A DNA stretch of 12,564 nucleotides, taken from positions 1 through 12,564 of the forward strand of contig JAHIQV010000421.1 in the NCBI GenBank assembly GCA_018903185.1. The letters are read 5' to 3'. The translations under genes and the position numbers were made by a program. Every line of letters starts with the position of its first letter. Positions within the stretch are counted from its first letter, which is position 1. Of this stretch, positions 1 to 8,058 are shown piece after piece. The notes below the pieces were generated by a model. The model saw only the letters and a program-made list of their open reading frames with translations, ran no database searches and had not been told where the DNA came from. Source of the DNA: Gammaproteobacteria bacterium. GTDB lineage: Bacteria; Pseudomonadota; Gammaproteobacteria; Burkholderiales; Burkholderiaceae_C.

Positions 1-1252
1 CAAAGATCAGGGCAGTGGCCGCGGCGGCGCCGATCCAGAAGTTGGCCTTGACGGCGGCGAGGATCACCATCCACTCACCAACAAAACCCGCGGTGCCCGG
101 CAGGCCGCAGTTGGCCATGGTGAACAACAGCGCGAAGGCGGCGAAGTTGGGCATGGTGTTGACCACGCCGCCGTAGGCGGAAATTTCACGCGAGTGCACG
201 CGGTCGTAGAGCACACCGATGGACAGGAACATGGCGGCCGAAACAAAACCGTGGGCGATCATCTGCACGATGCCGCCGGCCACACCCATGTCGCTGAAGA
301 GGAAGAAGCCGAGGGTGACAAAACCCATGTGGGCCACCGACGAATAGGCCACCAGCTTCTTCATGTCCTGCTGGACCATGGCCACCAGACCGACATAGAC
401 CACGGCCACCAGGGACAGCGTGATCATGAGCCAGGCCCATTCGTGCGAAGCGTCGGGCAGGATCGGCAGCGAGAAGCGCAGGAAACCGTAGGCACCCAGT
501 TTCAGCATGATGGCGGCCAGCACGGCCGAGCCACCGGTGGGCGCTTCCACGTGCACGTCGGGCAACCAGGTGTGCACCGGCCACATCGGCACCTTCACCG
601 CGAAGGCGGCAAAGAAGGCGAAGAACAGCAGCGTCTGCGCCGTGCCGCCCAGCGGCAGCTTGTGCCAGGTGGCCAGATCGAAACTGCCACCCGACTGGGT
701 GTACAGGTAGATCAGGGCCACCAGCATGAGCAGCGAGCCCAGGAGCGTGTAGAGGAAGAACTTGAACGCGGCGTAGATCTTGTTCGGGCCGCCCCAGATA
801 CCGATGATCAGGTACATCGGGATCAGCGTGGCTTCGAAGAAGACGTAGAACAGCATCGCGTCGAGCGCAGCAAAGACACCGATCATCAGACCCGAGAGGA
901 TCAGGAAGGCGCCCATGTACTGGTTGACACGGCTGGTGATGGATTCCCAGCTGGCAATCACCACGACCACGGTGATGAAGGCGGTCAGCAGCACCAGCCA
1001 GAGCGAGATGCCGTCCACACCGAGGTGGTAGTTGACGTTGAATCGTTCGATCCAGACGCCCTGTTCCACGAACTGCATCGCAGCCGTGCCGAGTTCGAAC
1101 CCGGTGTAGAGCGGCACAGTGATCGCGAGGGACACCAGCGCGCCCAGCAGCGCTATCCAGCGCACCGCGTTGGCGTGCTCGTCCCGGCCCAAGGCCAGCA
1201 GCACGACGCCAAAAAGAATCGGCGTCCAGATCGCAAGGCTCAGCAAACCCAT
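1..1252 (-). CDS. nuoM: NADH-quinone oxidoreductase subunit M (partial, 3' end outside window)
   Basis: Antiporter-like membrane subunit of complex I, one of the proton-pumping channels of the membrane arm. The reading frame starts at an ATG at 1252-1250 and stays open for 417 codons to the window edge, so the stop codon is missing; the family is usually about 490-510 residues, so roughly the last 75-90 are absent. Residues that match the conserved charged positions of E. coli NuoM are visible: Glu140 in FFEATLIPMYLI (E144), Lys220 in AVKVPMWPVHTWLP (K234), Lys251 in IMLKLGAYG (K265) and Glu393 in GFVGEWMV (E407). Most of the protein is hydrophobic with many membrane helices. The start lies 13 bases after the nuoL stop and has a GAGGA ribosome-binding site at 1261-1265, 8 bases upstream. 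The family assignment is firm; numbering equivalence to E. coli is by motif. Confidence 0.97.
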   Translation of the reverse strand, partial: MGLLSLAIWTPILFGVVLLALGRDEHANAVRWIALLGALVSLAITVPLYTGFELGTAAMQFVEQGVWIERFNVNYHLGVDGISLWLVLLTAFITVVVVIASWESITSRVNQYMGAFLILSGLMIGVFAALDAMLFYVFFEATLIPMYLIIGIWGGPNKIYAAFKFFLYTLLGSLLMLVALIYLYTQSGGSFDLATWHKLPLGGTAQTLLFFAFFAAFAVKVPMWPVHTWLPDVHVEAPTGGSAVLAAIMLKLGAYGFLRFSLPILPDASHEWAWLMITLSLVAVVYVGLVAMVQQDMKKLVAYSSVAHMGFVTLGFFLFSDMGVAGGIVQMIAHGFVSAAMFLSIGVLYDRVHSREISAYGGVVNTMPNFAAFALLFTMANCGLPGTAGFVGEWMVILAAVKANFWIGAAAATALIF

Positions 1253-1260
1253 CTTGTTCT

Positions 1261-1265
1261 TCCTC
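1261..1265 (-). promoter_or_regulatory. Ribosome-binding site of nuoM
   Basis: The minus strand reads GAGGA directly after the nuoL TAA stop and 8 bases before the nuoM ATG at 1252, which supports that start. Confidence 0.75.
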
Positions 1266-3299
1266 TTATTTCGCGAGCCAGACGAAGTACGTCATGAACA
1301 GCAGGATGCCCACGATCATCATCAGCGCATAGTGGTACAGGTAACCGGTCTGCATGCGGCGCACCACGGCAGACACGCCACCCACCAGCTTCCAGCTGGC
1401 GTTGACCACGCCGGTTTCGATGACGCCCTGGTCGCCACCCTTCCAGAGTCCGGTACCCAGCATGCGCGCCCCACGGGCGAGCACGTTTTCGTTGAACCAG
1501 TCCATGTAGTACTTGTTCTCCAGGAGGGTCACGATCGGCTTGAACGTGCGGCCAATGGCGGCCGGCAGCGCCGGGTTGACCATGTACATGTACCAGGCGG
1601 TCACGGCACCGCCGAGCGCCAGGTAGAACGGCGCGGTCGAGAAGGCATGCATCGCCATGGCCAGCGGACCGTGGAAGATTTCGGCGAAACGGGCCATGGC
1701 CGGATGGGCCCCGGCGTTGATCGTGATGGCGTCTTTGAGGAAATCGCCAAACAGCATCGGCTGGATCGTCATGAAGCCGATCACAACGGACGGGATCGCC
1801 AGCAGCAGCAGCGGCACGGTCACCACCCAGGGGGTTTCGTGGGGCTTGTGGTCGTCGTGGCCGTTCCCATGGTCGTCGTGGTGATCGTCATGGCCGTGGT
1901 GGGCGTCCGGGTTCTGGTCGTAGCGCTCCTTGCCGTGGAACACCAGGAAGTAGAGCCGGAACGAGTAGAAGGCCGTGACAAAGACGCCCGCCAGCACCGC
2001 GAAATAGGCAAAACCCGAAGCCGGCAGGTTGCTGAAATGCACCGCTTCGATGATGCTGTCCTTGGAGTAGAAGCCGGCAAACAGCGGTGTGCCGATCAGG
2101 GCCAGCGTGCCCAGCAGCGAGGTGATCCAGGTGATGGGCATGTACTTGCGCACGCCACCCATCCAGCGGATGTCCTGGTTGTGGTGCATGCCGATGATCA
2201 CGGAACCGGCCGCGAGGAACAGCAGGGCCTTGAAGAAGGCGTGGGTCATGAGGTGGAACACCGCCACGCTGTAGGCCGAGGCACCGAGCGCCACCGTCAT
2301 GTAGCCCAGCTGCGAGAGCGTGGAATAGGCGACGACGCGCTTGATGTCGTTCTGGATGATGCCCAGGAAGCCCATGAACAGCGCCGTGATGGCACCGATC
2401 ACCATGATGAAGTTGAGCGCAGTGTCCGACAGCTCGAACAGCGGCGACATGCGCGCGACCATGAAGATGCCGGCCGTCACCATGGTGGCGGCGTGGATCA
2501 GCGCAGAGATCGGGGTCGGACCTTCCATGGAGTCGGGCAGCCAGACGTGCAGCGGGAACTGGGCCGACTTGCCCATGGCACCGATGAACAGGCAGATGCA
2601 GATCACGGTGATCAGCAGCCAGTCGGTGCCGGGGAAGCCCAGCGTGCCGAGCTCGGGCGCCTTGGCGAACACCTCGGTGTAGTTCAGCGTGCCGGTGTAG
2701 GCCACGATCAGGCCGATGCCCAGGATGAAGCCGAAGTCGCCCACGCGGTTGACCAGGAAGGCCTTCATGTTGGCGAAGATCGCCGTGGGCTTGTTAAACC
2801 AGAACCCGATCAGCAGGTAGGACACGAGGCCCACCGCTTCCCAGCCGAAGAACAGCTGCAGCAGGTTGTTGCTCATCACCAGCATGAGCATGGAGAACGT
2901 GAACAGCGAGATGTAGGCGAAGAAGCGGTTGTAGCCGGCGTCTTCTTCCATGTAGCCGATGGTGTAGATGTGCACCATCAGCGAGACGAAGGTGACCACG
3001 CACATCATCATCGCGGTCAGGCCATCGACCATGAAGCCGATTTCCATCTTCATGCCGCCGATCACCATCCATTCGTAGATGGTTTCATTGAATCGGGCGC
3101 CGTCCACGGCCACGCTCTTGAGCGTCATGGCCGAGAGGACGAAGGCGATCAGCACGCCCAGGATGGTCAGTGTGTGCGAGGTGCGGCGCCCGATGACGTT
3201 GCCGCCAAAGGTGGTGCCCAGGATGCCGGCCAGCGCCGCGCCCACCAGGGGCGCCAGCGGAACCGCCAGGAGTGTGCTTGCAGAAAGGGTGGTGCTCAT
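1266..3299 (-). CDS. nuoL: NADH-quinone oxidoreductase subunit L
   Basis: Distal proton-pumping subunit of the complex I membrane arm, 677 residues, which is somewhat longer than E. coli NuoL (613). The antiporter-like core is intact: Glu154 in FFGWEAVGLVSYLLIGFW, Lys244 in AMGKSAQFPLHVWLPDSMEG, the motif PTPISALIHAATMVTAG at 261-277, and Lys413 in AGFYSKDSII. The C-terminal part (about 490-677) fits the family's long amphipathic lateral helix followed by a last membrane helix near 656-675. Between the core and this part lies a His/Asp-rich loop at residues 467-487, annotated separately, which accounts for some of the extra length. The gene follows nuoK by 25 bases and precedes nuoM by 13. 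Its ribosome-binding site is only moderate (AGGGAAAG / ACAGG upstream of 3299). Confidence 0.98.
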   Translation of the reverse strand: MSTTLSASTLLAVPLAPLVGAALAGILGTTFGGNVIGRRTSHTLTILGVLIAFVLSAMTLKSVAVDGARFNETIYEWMVIGGMKMEIGFMVDGLTAMMMCVVTFVSLMVHIYTIGYMEEDAGYNRFFAYISLFTFSMLMLVMSNNLLQLFFGWEAVGLVSYLLIGFWFNKPTAIFANMKAFLVNRVGDFGFILGIGLIVAYTGTLNYTEVFAKAPELGTLGFPGTDWLLITVICICLFIGAMGKSAQFPLHVWLPDSMEGPTPISALIHAATMVTAGIFMVARMSPLFELSDTALNFIMVIGAITALFMGFLGIIQNDIKRVVAYSTLSQLGYMTVALGASAYSVAVFHLMTHAFFKALLFLAAGSVIIGMHHNQDIRWMGGVRKYMPITWITSLLGTLALIGTPLFAGFYSKDSIIEAVHFSNLPASGFAYFAVLAGVFVTAFYSFRLYFLVFHGKERYDQNPDAHHGHDDHHDDHGNGHDDHKPHETPWVVTVPLLLLAIPSVVIGFMTIQPMLFGDFLKDAITINAGAHPAMARFAEIFHGPLAMAMHAFSTAPFYLALGGAVTAWYMYMVNPALPAAIGRTFKPIVTLLENKYYMDWFNENVLARGARMLGTGLWKGGDQGVIETGVVNASWKLVGGVSAVVRRMQTGYLYHYALMMIVGILLFMTYFVWLAK
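1839..1901 (-). other. His/Asp-rich low-complexity loop inside nuoL
   Basis: These 21 codons encode NuoL residues 467-487, containing 9 His and 6 Asp (spacing HHGHDDHHDDHGNG, then HDDHKPH). The segment lies after a predicted membrane helix (near 436-454, ending FRLYFLVFHGKE) and before the next (about 491-510), so it should be a solvent-exposed loop. In the DNA it shows as a run of GTG/GTC-type triplets on the plus strand, which makes it locally repetitive. The composition resembles metal-binding or buffering segments, but no function is shown by the sequence. As I recall, related betaproteobacterial NuoL proteins carry similar loops. Confidence 0.85.
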
Positions 3300-3324
3300 T
3301 TTTGTGCCTGTTCTTTCCCTGGCT

Positions 3325-3633
3325 TCAACCCTTGAGGGTGTTGAGTTCTTCGACGCCGATGGACGACTTGGCGCGGAACAGCAGCACCAGGATGGCCAGA
3401 CCGATGGCCGATTCGGCCGCCGCCACCGTCAGGATGAAGAACACAAACACCTGGCCGTGCATGTCACCCAGGAAATGGGAGAACGCCACAAAGTTCATGT
3501 TGACCGCCAGCAGCATCAGCTCGATGGCCATGAGCAGCACGATCAGGTTCTTGCGGTTGAGGAAGATGCCGATGACCGACAGGGCAAACAGGATGGCCCC
3601 GACGGAAAGAAAATGTCCCAGTGTGAGGCTCAT
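3325..3633 (-). CDS. nuoK: NADH-quinone oxidoreductase subunit K
   Basis: Small membrane subunit (102 residues, usual for the family) that forms part of the proton path between NuoJ/NuoA and NuoN. Three hydrophobic helices are visible at about 4-24, 29-48 and 61-86. The two membrane glutamates needed for coupling are present: Glu38 in [13 protein letters not shown] (E. coli E36) and Glu74 in [12 protein letters not shown] (E. coli E72). The start ATG overlaps the nuoJ stop as ATGA at 3630-3633, which suggests translational coupling. It also has its own strong GAGGAGG ribosome-binding site at 3641-3647, so this start is secure. It ends 25 bases before nuoL. Confidence 0.98.
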   Translation of the reverse strand: MSLTLGHFLSVGAILFALSVIGIFLNRKNLIVLLMAIELMLLAVNMNFVAFSHFLGDMHGQVFVFFILTVAAAESAIGLAILVLLFRAKSSIGVEELNTLKG

Positions 3634-4268
3634 GCCTTGCCCTCCTCGTGGATCGGTGCCGCTGGAGCAGCCTTCTGTGTGGCGGCCATGGGCAGCACGA
3701 CCAGGCGATCGGATGCACGCACCTTGACCTGCAGACCGGGGTTGATCGCCTTGCTGTCCTTGCGCTGGCGCAACGTGAGCGCGATCGCGGCGATCATCGC
3801 CACCAGCAGGATCACGGCAGCCACTTCAATGGGATAGAGGTACTCGGTGTACAGCAGCTTGCCCAGTTCCTTGGTGTTCGAGTAGTTGTCCGGCACGGCG
3901 GCAATGCCCGCGCCCGTGACGGTCGGGAAACCCACCCACAGCACGGCAATGATCTCGGCCGCCACCAGGGTGCCCAGAGCAGCTGCCAGAGGGAAGTTCT
4001 GCCAAAAACCCCAGCGGTCATCGTCGAGCTTGATGTCGAGCATCATCACCACGAACAGGAACAGCACCATCACCGCACCGAGGTACACCAGCACCAGGGT
4101 CAGACCCAGGAACTCGGCCTTGAGCAGCAACCACAGGGCCGCCGCCTGCGAGAACGAGAGCATCAGGTACAACACCGCGTGCACGGGGTTGTGCGCGGTC
4201 ACCACGCGGTAGGCTGCAAACAGCAGCACGGCCGCGAACAGGTAGAAAAAGCCGGTCTGGTAATCCAT
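3630..4268 (-). CDS. nuoJ: NADH-quinone oxidoreductase subunit J
   Basis: Membrane subunit of complex I (212 residues; E. coli NuoJ is 184) adjacent to NuoA, NuoK and NuoH. Five hydrophobic helices can be drawn at about 5-22, 30-50, 54-76, 91-113 and 145-166. The most conserved stretch of the family, [17 protein letters not shown], lies at 61-77; its Gly64 sits where structures of the family show a pi-bulge in the third helix. The C-terminal tail from about 168 is polar, with an Ala/Pro-rich end (AAPAAP), and explains the extra length. The start follows the nuoI stop by 21 bases with only a weak purine-rich site (GAAAGACAAG), and the stop overlaps the nuoK start by four bases. Confidence 0.97.
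   Translation of the reverse strand: MDYQTGFFYLFAAVLLFAAYRVVTAHNPVHAVLYLMLSFSQAAALWLLLKAEFLGLTLVLVYLGAVMVLFLFVVMMLDIKLDDDRWGFWQNFPLAAALGTLVAAEIIAVLWVGFPTVTGAGIAAVPDNYSNTKELGKLLYTEYLYPIEVAAVILLVAMIAAIALTLRQRKDSKAINPGLQVKVRASDRLVVLPMAATQKAAPAAPIHEEGKA
3641..3647 (-). promoter_or_regulatory. Ribosome-binding site of nuoK inside nuoJ
   Basis: The minus strand reads GAGGAGG, a near-consensus site 7 bases before the nuoK ATG and embedded in the last nuoJ codons (Glu-Glu-Gly-Lys-Ala). It is the strongest such site seen in the window. Confidence 0.8.
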
Positions 4269-4289
4269 GGTTCTTGTCTTTCGCCAGCT

Positions 4290-4826
4290 TCAGCGGTACT
4301 TCGCGTCGGCCGCCTTGGCGGCTGCGATCTCGGGTTCGTAGCGGTCACCCACGGCCAGCAGCATCTCTTTGGTGAAATACAGATCGCCGCGCTTCTCGCC
4401 GTGGTATTCGAGGATGTGGGTTTCGACAATCGCGTCCACCGGGCAGGCTTCTTCACAGAAGCCGCAGAAGATGCACTTGGTCAGGTCGATGTCGTAACGG
4501 GTGGTGCGGCGCGAGCCGTCGTCGGCGCGTTCACCGGCCTCGATGGTGATGGCCAGGGCCGGGCACACCGCCTCGCACAGCTTGCAGGCGATGCAGCGCT
4601 CTTCGCCGTTTTCATAACGGCGCTGGGCGTGCAGACCGCGGAAGCGCGGCGACAACGGCGTCTTCTCTTCCGGGAACTGCACCGTCACCTTGCGGCGGAA
4701 GGCGTAGCGACCAGTGAGGGCCATGCCCTTGACCAGCTCGACCAGCAGGAAGCTCTTGAAAAAGTCGCCGATGGAGAACGGCGCGACAACCGAAGGCGAT
4801 GCGGAAGGGGATACGGTGGTGGACAT
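4290..4826 (-). CDS. nuoI: NADH-quinone oxidoreductase subunit I (two [4Fe-4S] clusters)
   Basis: Ferredoxin-like subunit (178 residues) that carries clusters N6a and N6b and passes electrons from NuoG to cluster N2 in NuoB. Two classic CxxCxxCxxxCP motifs are visible: Cys78, 81, 84 and 88 ([12 protein letters not shown]) and Cys118, 121, 124 and 128 ([12 protein letters not shown]). In this fold the fourth cysteine of each motif serves the other cluster. The family signature [17 protein letters not shown] is at 51-67. The N-terminal 20 or so residues (Ser/Pro/Val-rich) extend beyond the roughly 163-residue forms I recall from other Burkholderiales, as in Comamonadaceae proteins. The start follows nuoH by 15 bases with an AGGG at 4836-4839. 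A shorter start inside the gene is conceivable but less well placed. Confidence 0.97.
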   Translation of the reverse strand: MSTTVSPSASPSVVAPFSIGDFFKSFLLVELVKGMALTGRYAFRRKVTVQFPEEKTPLSPRFRGLHAQRRYENGEERCIACKLCEAVCPALAITIEAGERADDGSRRTTRYDIDLTKCIFCGFCEEACPVDAIVETHILEYHGEKRGDLYFTKEMLLAVGDRYEPEIAAAKAADAKYR

Positions 4827-4841
4827 GGTCGTTCGCCCTGC

Positions 4842-5924
4842 TTATTTCCAGATGTTCCACGAGGTCTGCATCAGACCGCCCACGAGCAGCAGCCAGATCA
4901 GCGTCACGGGAATGAAAATCTTCCAGCCCAGACGCATGATCTGGTCGTAGCGGAAGCGCGGGAAAGTGGCGCGGATCCAGATGAACATGGACACCACGAC
5001 AAAGGTCTTGATACCGAGCCAGATCCAGCCCGGGATCCAGTTGAAGAGCGCGCTGTCGATGGGAGACAGCCAGCCACCCAGGAACATCAGCACCGCCACG
5101 ATGGACACCAGCCACATGCTGGCGTATTCGGCCAGGAAGAAGATCGCGAAGCCCATGCCCGAGTACTCGACCATGTGACCGGCCACGATCTCGGCCTCGC
5201 CTTCCACGACGTCGAACGGGTGGCGGTTGGTCTCGGCCACGCCGGAGATCAGGTAGACCATGAAGATCGGGAACAGGGGCAGCCAGTTCCAGGACAGGAA
5301 GCTCAGGCCCATGTCAGCACCCATGCCGCGCGACTGTGAAGCCACGATCTCACCCAGGTTCAGGCTGCCAGCGGTCATGACGACCACCAGGAAACAGAAA
5401 CCGATGGCAATTTCGTAGCTCACCATCTGGGCCGATGCGCGCATCGCACCGAGGAAGGCGTACTTCGAGTTGGAGGCCCAGCCCGCGATGATCACGCCAT
5501 AGACCTCGATCGAGGTGATCGCCAGGATCACCAGCAAGCCGGCGTTGACATTGGCAATGACCGCTTCCGGACCAAAAGGCACAGCCACCCAGGCCGCCAG
5601 GGCCGGCATGATGGCCATGATGGGGCCGAGGCGGAACAGGCCACCGGCCGCCGCACTGGGGCTGATGATTTCCTTGGTCAGCAGCTTGACGGCATCGGCA
5701 ATCGGCTGCAGCAGCCCGAACGGGCCCACACGGTTCGGGCCCATGCGCACCTGCATGAAGCCCAGCAGCTTGCGCTCCCACAGCGTGAGGTAGGCCACCG
5801 CGCCCATCAGGGGTGCCAGCACGACCACGATCTTGATCAGACCCCAGATCACCGGCCAGGCGGCCGTGGTCCACCACGGTGCAGCGATCAGGCCCAGGCC
5901 ACCGTTGTACATCGCGTCGATCAT
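4842..5924 (-). CDS. nuoH: NADH-quinone oxidoreductase subunit H
   Basis: Membrane subunit (360 residues; family about 325-360) that joins the membrane and peripheral arms and forms part of the quinone chamber with NuoB and NuoD. Family signatures are clear: [20 protein letters not shown] at 50-69 and [15 protein letters not shown] at 231-245, followed by [16 protein letters not shown] at 252-267. These carry the acidic residues of the loops facing the quinone cavity and the so-called E-channel. About eight hydrophobic helices can be drawn. The ATG overlaps the nuoG stop as ATGA at 5921-5924, and an AAGGAG ribosome-binding site lies within the last codons of nuoG at 5932-5937, 7 bases upstream. 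The gene ends 15 bases before nuoI. Confidence 0.98.
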   Translation of the reverse strand: MIDAMYNGGLGLIAAPWWTTAAWPVIWGLIKIVVVLAPLMGAVAYLTLWERKLLGFMQVRMGPNRVGPFGLLQPIADAVKLLTKEIISPSAAAGGLFRLGPIMAIMPALAAWVAVPFGPEAVIANVNAGLLVILAITSIEVYGVIIAGWASNSKYAFLGAMRASAQMVSYEIAIGFCFLVVVMTAGSLNLGEIVASQSRGMGADMGLSFLSWNWLPLFPIFMVYLISGVAETNRHPFDVVEGEAEIVAGHMVEYSGMGFAIFFLAEYASMWLVSIVAVLMFLGGWLSPIDSALFNWIPGWIWLGIKTFVVVSMFIWIRATFPRFRYDQIMRLGWKIFIPVTLIWLLLVGGLMQTSWNIWK

Positions 5925-8044
5925 GCGTGTGCTCCTTCTGCTGCACGGGCATCGGCCGTGAGCTGCAGCGAGCTGGCGCGCCGCACCAGCGAATCCAGTT
6001 GGTAGATGGACGCCACGCAGGGCTGGCCGACGGCAGGGTTCATGTCAATGAAGGCCTCACCGGTGTTGGACAGGCGCGAAGCATCCACCACGCTGCCGGC
6101 CGTCACACCCGGCAAAGCCGCTGCGAGCACGGCCTGCGACGAATCGGCGTCAAAGCCCGGCAGGCCCAGCAGGTTGCCCAGCACGCGCAACACCTTCCAG
6201 GCCGGACGGGTATCGCCCAATGGGCGCACCACGGCGTGGAAACTCTGCAGCCGGCCTTCGGCGTTGACGAAGGACCCCGAGGTCTCGGTGAACGGAGCGA
6301 TGGGCAGCAGCACGTCGCTGATGTCCAGGTTGGCCTTGAACGGGCTGAGCGTGACCACCATGCCGGCGTTGGCCAGACCCTGGCTCCCCACCGCACTGTC
6401 AAAGGCCGGTTCGTTGTTCAGCAGCAGCGCCGCCTTGAGCCCGCCACCGAGCATCTGACCGGCGTTCAAGCCGCCCTGCCCCGGCATGGCGTTCACCAGC
6501 TGGGCGCCCACGGTGTTGGCGGCTTCGCTGAGGTAACCCACCGCGGCACCGGTCTGCTGGGCGATCCAGTTGGCCAGCGACAGCAGGCTGGAGGCCTGCG
6601 CATGGTGCGCGGCCGCGTTGCCGAGCAGGATGGCCTTGTGTTCACCACCGAGCAGCGACTTGGCGATGGCGCGAGCCGCATCGTTCACCTCTGCGGCCAC
6701 CGGTGCCAGCACGCCCGTTTCGGCGCCCACGGCGTTGGCGATGCCGGCCAGGGCCGACACCCAGTGGGTGCTGTCGGTCAGCACGGCGTTCTTGACCGGC
6801 ATGGCCCAGTCCTGCGACTGGGCGTTGAGCGCGTTCACCTGCCCACCCTTGCGAGCCGCCTGGCGGATGCGCTGGGCAAACAGCGGATGGTCCTTGCGCA
6901 GATTCGATCCGACCACCAGCACGCGCTGCAGACCCGACAGGGCCGCGATCGGCATGCCCAGCCAGCGGGCCGTGTTCGGCGATGCCGCGTTGAAGAAGTC
7001 GGCATGGCGCAGACGCGTGTCGATGTTCTCGCTGCCGAGGCCACGCACCAAAGCACCGGCCAGGGCCAGCTCTTCCAGCGTGCTGTGCGGACTGGCCAGC
7101 ACACCGATGGCGCCAGCGCCATGATCCGCCTTGACCTGCTTCAGGCCATTGGCCACGTATTCCAGCGCGGTCTGCCAGTCGACCGTTTTCCACTCGCCGC
7201 CCTGCTTGAGCATGGGCGCGGTCAGGCGGTCTTCGCTGTTGACGGCTTCGTAGCTGAAGCGGTCGCGGTCGGCAATCCAGCACTCGTTGACGGCATCGTT
7301 TTCCAGCGGCACGACGCGCATGACCTTGTGGTTCTTCACCTGAACGATCAGGTTGGCACCGGTCGAGTCGTGCGGGCTCACGCTCTTGCGACGCGAGAGT
7401 TCCCAGGTGCGGGCGCTGTAGCGGAACGGCTTGCTCGTGAGCGCGCCCACCGGGCAGATGTCGATCATGTTGCCCGACAGCTCGGAATCCACCGACTGCC
7501 CGACAAAGGTTTCGATTTCGGCGTGTTCACCACGGTGCGACATGCCCAGCTCCATCACGCCGGCCACTTCCTGGCCAAAGCGCACGCAGCGGGTGCAGTG
7601 GATGCAACGGCTCATTTCCTCCATGGAAATCAGCGGACCAACGTCCTTGTGAAACACCACGCGCTTCTCTTCTTCGTAGCGCGAGGCACCACCGCCGTAG
7701 CCCACGGCCAGATCCTGCAGCTGGCATTCACCGCCCTGATCACAGATCGGGCAGTCCAACGGGTGGTTGATGAGCAGGAACTCCATCACCGACTGCTGGG
7801 CCTTGATCGCCTTGTCAGACTTGGTGCGCACGATCATGCCCATGGTCACCGGCGTGGCGCAGGCGGGCATGGGCTTGGGGGCCTTTTCCACTTCCACCAG
7901 GCACATGCGGCAGCTCGCCGCGATGGACAGTTTCTTGTGGTAGCAGAAATGGGGAATGTAGGTGCCTGCCTTTTCGGCCGCATGCATGATCATGCTGCCC
8001 GGTGGCACTTCGACCTTCTGGCCGTCGAGTTCGATTTCAACCAT
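5921..8044 (-). CDS. nuoG: NADH-quinone oxidoreductase subunit G (large iron-sulfur subunit)
   Basis: Largest peripheral subunit (707 residues), carrying electrons from the NuoE/F module towards NuoI. The N-terminal ferredoxin domain has [2Fe-2S] ligands Cys34, 45, 48 and 62 (cluster N1b). Next come His94, Cys98, 101 and 107 in [20 protein letters not shown] (N5, His/Cys3 type), then Cys147, 150, 153 and 197 ([17 protein letters not shown] and DICPVGAL; N4). From about 215 a molybdopterin-oxidoreductase-like domain follows, degenerate and without a visible cofactor role. The CxxCxxxC motif for cluster N7 found in E. coli is absent; the corresponding region near 220-232 reads [13 protein letters not shown]. 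The start lies 14 bases after the nuoF stop with no clear ribosome-binding site (GACACATCACC before ATG), so initiation may rely on coupling to nuoF. The stop overlaps nuoH by four bases. Confidence 0.98.
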   Translation of the reverse strand: MVEIELDGQKVEVPPGSMIMHAAEKAGTYIPHFCYHKKLSIAASCRMCLVEVEKAPKPMPACATPVTMGMIVRTKSDKAIKAQQSVMEFLLINHPLDCPICDQGGECQLQDLAVGYGGGASRYEEEKRVVFHKDVGPLISMEEMSRCIHCTRCVRFGQEVAGVMELGMSHRGEHAEIETFVGQSVDSELSGNMIDICPVGALTSKPFRYSARTWELSRRKSVSPHDSTGANLIVQVKNHKVMRVVPLENDAVNECWIADRDRFSYEAVNSEDRLTAPMLKQGGEWKTVDWQTALEYVANGLKQVKADHGAGAIGVLASPHSTLEELALAGALVRGLGSENIDTRLRHADFFNAASPNTARWLGMPIAALSGLQRVLVVGSNLRKDHPLFAQRIRQAARKGGQVNALNAQSQDWAMPVKNAVLTDSTHWVSALAGIANAVGAETGVLAPVAAEVNDAARAIAKSLLGGEHKAILLGNAAAHHAQASSLLSLANWIAQQTGAAVGYLSEAANTVGAQLVNAMPGQGGLNAGQMLGGGLKAALLLNNEPAFDSAVGSQGLANAGMVVTLSPFKANLDISDVLLPIAPFTETSGSFVNAEGRLQSFHAVVRPLGDTRPAWKVLRVLGNLLGLPGFDADSSQAVLAAALPGVTAGSVVDASRLSNTGEAFIDMNPAVGQPCVASIYQLDSLVRRASSLQLTADARAAEGAHA
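5932..5937 (-). promoter_or_regulatory. Ribosome-binding site of nuoH inside nuoG
   Basis: The minus strand reads AAGGAG, 7 bases before the nuoH ATG. It is encoded by the last nuoG codons (Ala-Glu-Gly-Ala), so the nuoG C-terminus and the nuoH translation signal share the same bases. Confidence 0.8.
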
Positions 8045-8058
8045 GGTGATGTGTCGGG

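Noticed and set aside
194..1297. Plus-strand open frame of 367 codons opposite nuoM
   Set aside because: It lies over the conserved nuoM frame and is a His/Gln/Glu/Arg-rich shadow.
1839..1901. GTG/GTC triplet run as a possible regulatory repeat or microsatellite
   Set aside because: The run keeps the nuoL frame and encodes the His/Asp loop, so a coding explanation is enough.
1119..3335. Long plus-strand open frame (738 codons) opposite nuoL
   Set aside because: It is the antisense shadow of nuoL in GC-rich DNA; its translation is His/Arg/Asp/Gln-rich low complexity without recognisable domains, while the minus strand encodes a full conserved protein.
3648..5339. Plus-strand open frame of 563 codons opposite nuoJ, nuoI and nuoH
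   Set aside because: It crosses three real genes, is rich in His, Gln, Arg and Glu, and resembles no known family.
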